From NCBI GenBank assembly GCA_003567835.1, contig PWYO01000169.1, forward strand, positions 1-13,116: a DNA stretch of 13,116 bases, written 5' to 3'. Positions 11,340 to 13,116 of this stretch are shown in pieces. The notes beneath the pieces were generated by a model that ran no database searches, was not told where the DNA came from, and saw only the letters and a list, made by a program, of their open reading frames with translations. A program made the translations under genes and the position numbers. The stretch comes from Actinomycetota bacterium. Lineage in GTDB: Bacteria > Actinomycetota > Humimicrobiia > Humimicrobiales > Humimicrobiaceae. Positions within the stretch are counted from its first letter, which is position 1; each line of letters opens with the position of its first letter.

Positions 11340-12947
11340 CTATTCTTTGAGATTTCTTGAAACCCCGTGCAACAGATCGCCAATCCTTTCCAAATGAAGG
11401 ATGATGTCTGAAAAAACCACCCCTGAAAGGGGCATGCAGCGCCCTTTCTGGAGCCTTTCCAAGTGGCTGGCCCTGATATCTTTGACGATTTTATCAATCC
11501 CTTCCTCAATACGGTCACACTCCATTAGCGCCTGCTGGTCGTCGTTTTCCATACCCTGAAGCAATGTGTCAAACATATGGTCTACTTTATTAAAAGCTGC
11601 CATCAGGTCATCCTTGGCCACATCAGAAAAACTCATTTTGTTTTCCTCTTTGACCTGGACCAAATAGAGCATGCTTTCACAGTGGTCTGCAGCTCTTTCC
11701 AAGTCATAAGCCATGTGTAGAAACCGGGTTAGCTTATTGGAAAGGGTTTTATTCAATGATCTCTGAGAAATCTTGGTCAGGTACCTGATAATATCTTCCG
11801 TAATGCTGTCTACTGCTGTTTCCCGGTCTAAAAGCTTGACTTCAACGGTCTCCTTGCTTTCATGCAGCCGTTTCCTGGTAAGGTTTAGCATTTCTGCAGT
11901 GATTTTGGTGACCCTGGTAAGCTCTCTTTTGGCCTGGTCCAAAGCGATGACCGGGGTCTGGATCAGCCGGTTATCCAAAAACAGGGCATTTTTATTTACC
12001 GTGATGTCTTTGCCCGGGAAAATCTTGGTTACGGTTCTAGCAAAAAGGCCCAGGGCAGGAAAAAGTATGATGGTGGTAATCAGATTAAACCCGGTATGAA
12101 TATTGGCAATCTGCCGGGGCACACTCGCTCCCGTAAAGGCGATGATCATGTCCTGCAGGCCAAACACATAAAGAAGCAGCATAAATATGATGGTGCCCAC
12201 AATATTAAACATCAGATGGGAAAAAGCGGTCCTTTTGGCAGTAATGGTGGTTTTAAAAGAAGAAATCAGTGCAGTTGAGCAGGTCCCTATATTATCGCCA
12301 AGCAGTATGGGAATGGCTGCCTCTATGGGCAAAAGCCCCTGGCTGGCAAGGGCTATCATGAGCCCGATGGTTGCTGAACTGCTCTGCAGGAGGGTGGTGA
12401 GGGCAATGCCTGCTATAATGCCTAAAAATGGATTTCTGCTAAACAGTAAAAGGAATTCTTCGAAAGCCACATTTCCCCGCAATGGCGCCATGGCCTCTTT
12501 CATGATGCCCATGCCCAAAAAAAGCAAACCCATGCCAATGACAGTCATGCCAATGTTTTTGTATCTTTTTCTCTTTCCAAAAAAATATAAGCAGAACCCC
12601 AGGATGAGCAGGGGGAAGGTAATCAATTCCACCCGAAAAGAAATAATCTGGGCTGTTATTGTGGTGCCGATATTGGCGCCCATGATGATGCCAATGGCCT
12701 GATTGAGGTTTAGAAGGCCGGCATTAACAAAGCCCACAGTCATAACCGAGGTGGCGCTGCTGCTTTGAATGAGTATGGTGGTAAAAAGGCCGATAAGCAG
12801 GGTAGACCAAGATTTTTTGGCTAAGAAATTTATAATGGTTTTGAGCTTATTGGATGTAACCTTTTGAAGGCTGTTGCTAAGTCTGTTTAAGCCGAAAATA
12901 AATAAAGATAATCCGGCCAAAACTTCTAATATGATCCAAAAATACAT
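11340..12947 (-). CDS. Na+/phosphate cotransporter (NptA/YjbB family) with C-terminal PhoU-like domain
   Basis: 535 residues, a typical length. The N-terminal part (1-310) has about eight or nine membrane helices and the two inverted Na_Pi_cotrans repeats, each with the signature QSSSAT (61-66 and 188-193) followed by a Gly-Asn-Ile-Gly motif, GANIGTT (90-96) and GDNIGTC (217-223). Residues about 335-535 are a cytoplasmic helical PhoU-like domain with the metal-type motifs DLERAADHCES (415-425) and HLERIGDLLHG (518-528). Members exchange phosphate with sodium; in bacteria, phosphate export or homeostasis has been proposed. No pst or pho genes are adjacent. ATG 12947 begins with a good first helix, but no Shine-Dalgarno sequence is visible. 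A TATAAT (minus, 12975-12970) lies upstream without a fitting -35. Confidence 0.93.
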   Translation of the reverse strand: MYFWIILEVLAGLSLFIFGLNRLSNSLQKVTSNKLKTIINFLAKKSWSTLLIGLFTTILIQSSSATSVMTVGFVNAGLLNLNQAIGIIMGANIGTTITAQIISFRVELITFPLLILGFCLYFFGKRKRYKNIGMTVIGMGLLFLGMGIMKEAMAPLRGNVAFEEFLLLFSRNPFLGIIAGIALTTLLQSSSATIGLMIALASQGLLPIEAAIPILLGDNIGTCSTALISSFKTTITAKRTAFSHLMFNIVGTIIFMLLLYVFGLQDMIIAFTGASVPRQIANIHTGFNLITTIILFPALGLFARTVTKIFPGKDITVNKNALFLDNRLIQTPVIALDQAKRELTRVTKITAEMLNLTRKRLHESKETVEVKLLDRETAVDSITEDIIRYLTKISQRSLNKTLSNKLTRFLHMAYDLERAADHCESMLYLVQVKEENKMSFSDVAKDDLMAAFNKVDHMFDTLLQGMENDDQQALMECDRIEEGIDKIVKDIRASHLERLQKGRCMPLSGVVFSDIILHLERIGDLLHGVSRNLKE

Positions 12948-13065
12948 ATAGTGCCAAAAGAAAAGCTTGATTATAAAATACTAGAGTAATCATAAGGGAG
13001 TTTACCAAAAATTTCCATACACAAAAAGAATTTTTAGAAATTTCTTCATGCTAAATTATAATGTT

Positions 13066-13094
13066 TTTACCATCATGGCTTTCTGTCATATAAT
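13066..13094 (+). promoter_or_regulatory. forward promoter pointing out of the window
   Basis: TTTACC (13066-13071), 17 bases, TATAAT (13089-13094): a good sigma-A-type match. It would serve a gene beginning to the right of the window, divergent from the Na/Pi transporter gene. Confidence 0.55.
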
Positions 13095-13116
13095 ACATCA
13101 TGTAAATCAATCAATG

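Noticed and set aside
12187..12702. 171-codon open frame on the plus strand
   Set aside because: Antisense to the well-supported Na/Pi transporter helices; Met/Pro-rich shadow composition.

Overview
The window reads as chromosomal DNA of an anaerobic, Gram-positive-type bacterium, most likely a clostridial Bacillota. This rests on its moderate to low GC, a B. subtilis-style riboflavin operon (ribD-ribE-ribBA-ribH) behind an FMN riboswitch, a 3D-domain cell-wall protein with a PcsB-like coiled coil, a corrinoid methyl-carrier protein, and a complex-I/group-4-hydrogenase-like membrane module. The lineage is an inference; no rRNA or marker gene is present.

Region 1 (2-3544, + strand) is the distal part of an operon that enters from the left. 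It holds a two-cluster ferredoxin-type subunit (EchF/MbhN/NuoI-like, 5' end outside the window), a five-helix NuoJ-like protein, a small NuoK/MrpC-like protein, a NuoN/MrpD-like antiporter subunit, and a membrane-anchored DUF1287 protein. Stops and starts overlap or nearly touch, so the five probably work together. By eye, the antiporter-like subunit lacks the usual TM5 Glu and TM7/TM8 Lys, and the DUF1287 protein lacks the family Cys and one His. This is the best candidate for an undescribed variant system.

Region 2 (3545-5426) has a spacer with a nested inverted repeat, then an exported coiled-coil plus 3D-domain protein (+), convergent with a divergent family-4-type uracil-DNA glycosylase (-). 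Their stop codons share a TTAA.

Region 3 (5427-6333) has divergent promoters, a stand-alone corrinoid protein (+) with a leader hairpin and strong RBS, and a 15-bp-stem terminator shared with the end of the rib operon.

Region 4 (6342-10020, - strand) is the riboflavin operon: extended -10 promoter, FMN aptamer, intrinsic terminator, then ribD, ribE, ribBA and ribH with overlaps or short gaps. Together these enzymes convert GTP and ribulose-5-phosphate to riboflavin. The DHBP-synthase half of RibBA has lost several signature residues, while its GTP-cyclohydrolase-II half looks intact.

Region 5 (10021-13116) has rpe (+) behind a long, possibly structured leader. Then come a terminator, a 280-bp stretch with no convincing gene, a Na/Pi-cotransporter-PhoU fusion (-), and a forward promoter pointing out of the right end. 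Rpe interconverts ribulose-5-phosphate, the precursor used by RibB, with xylulose-5-phosphate, so its position beside the rib operon is metabolically sensible but may be accidental.
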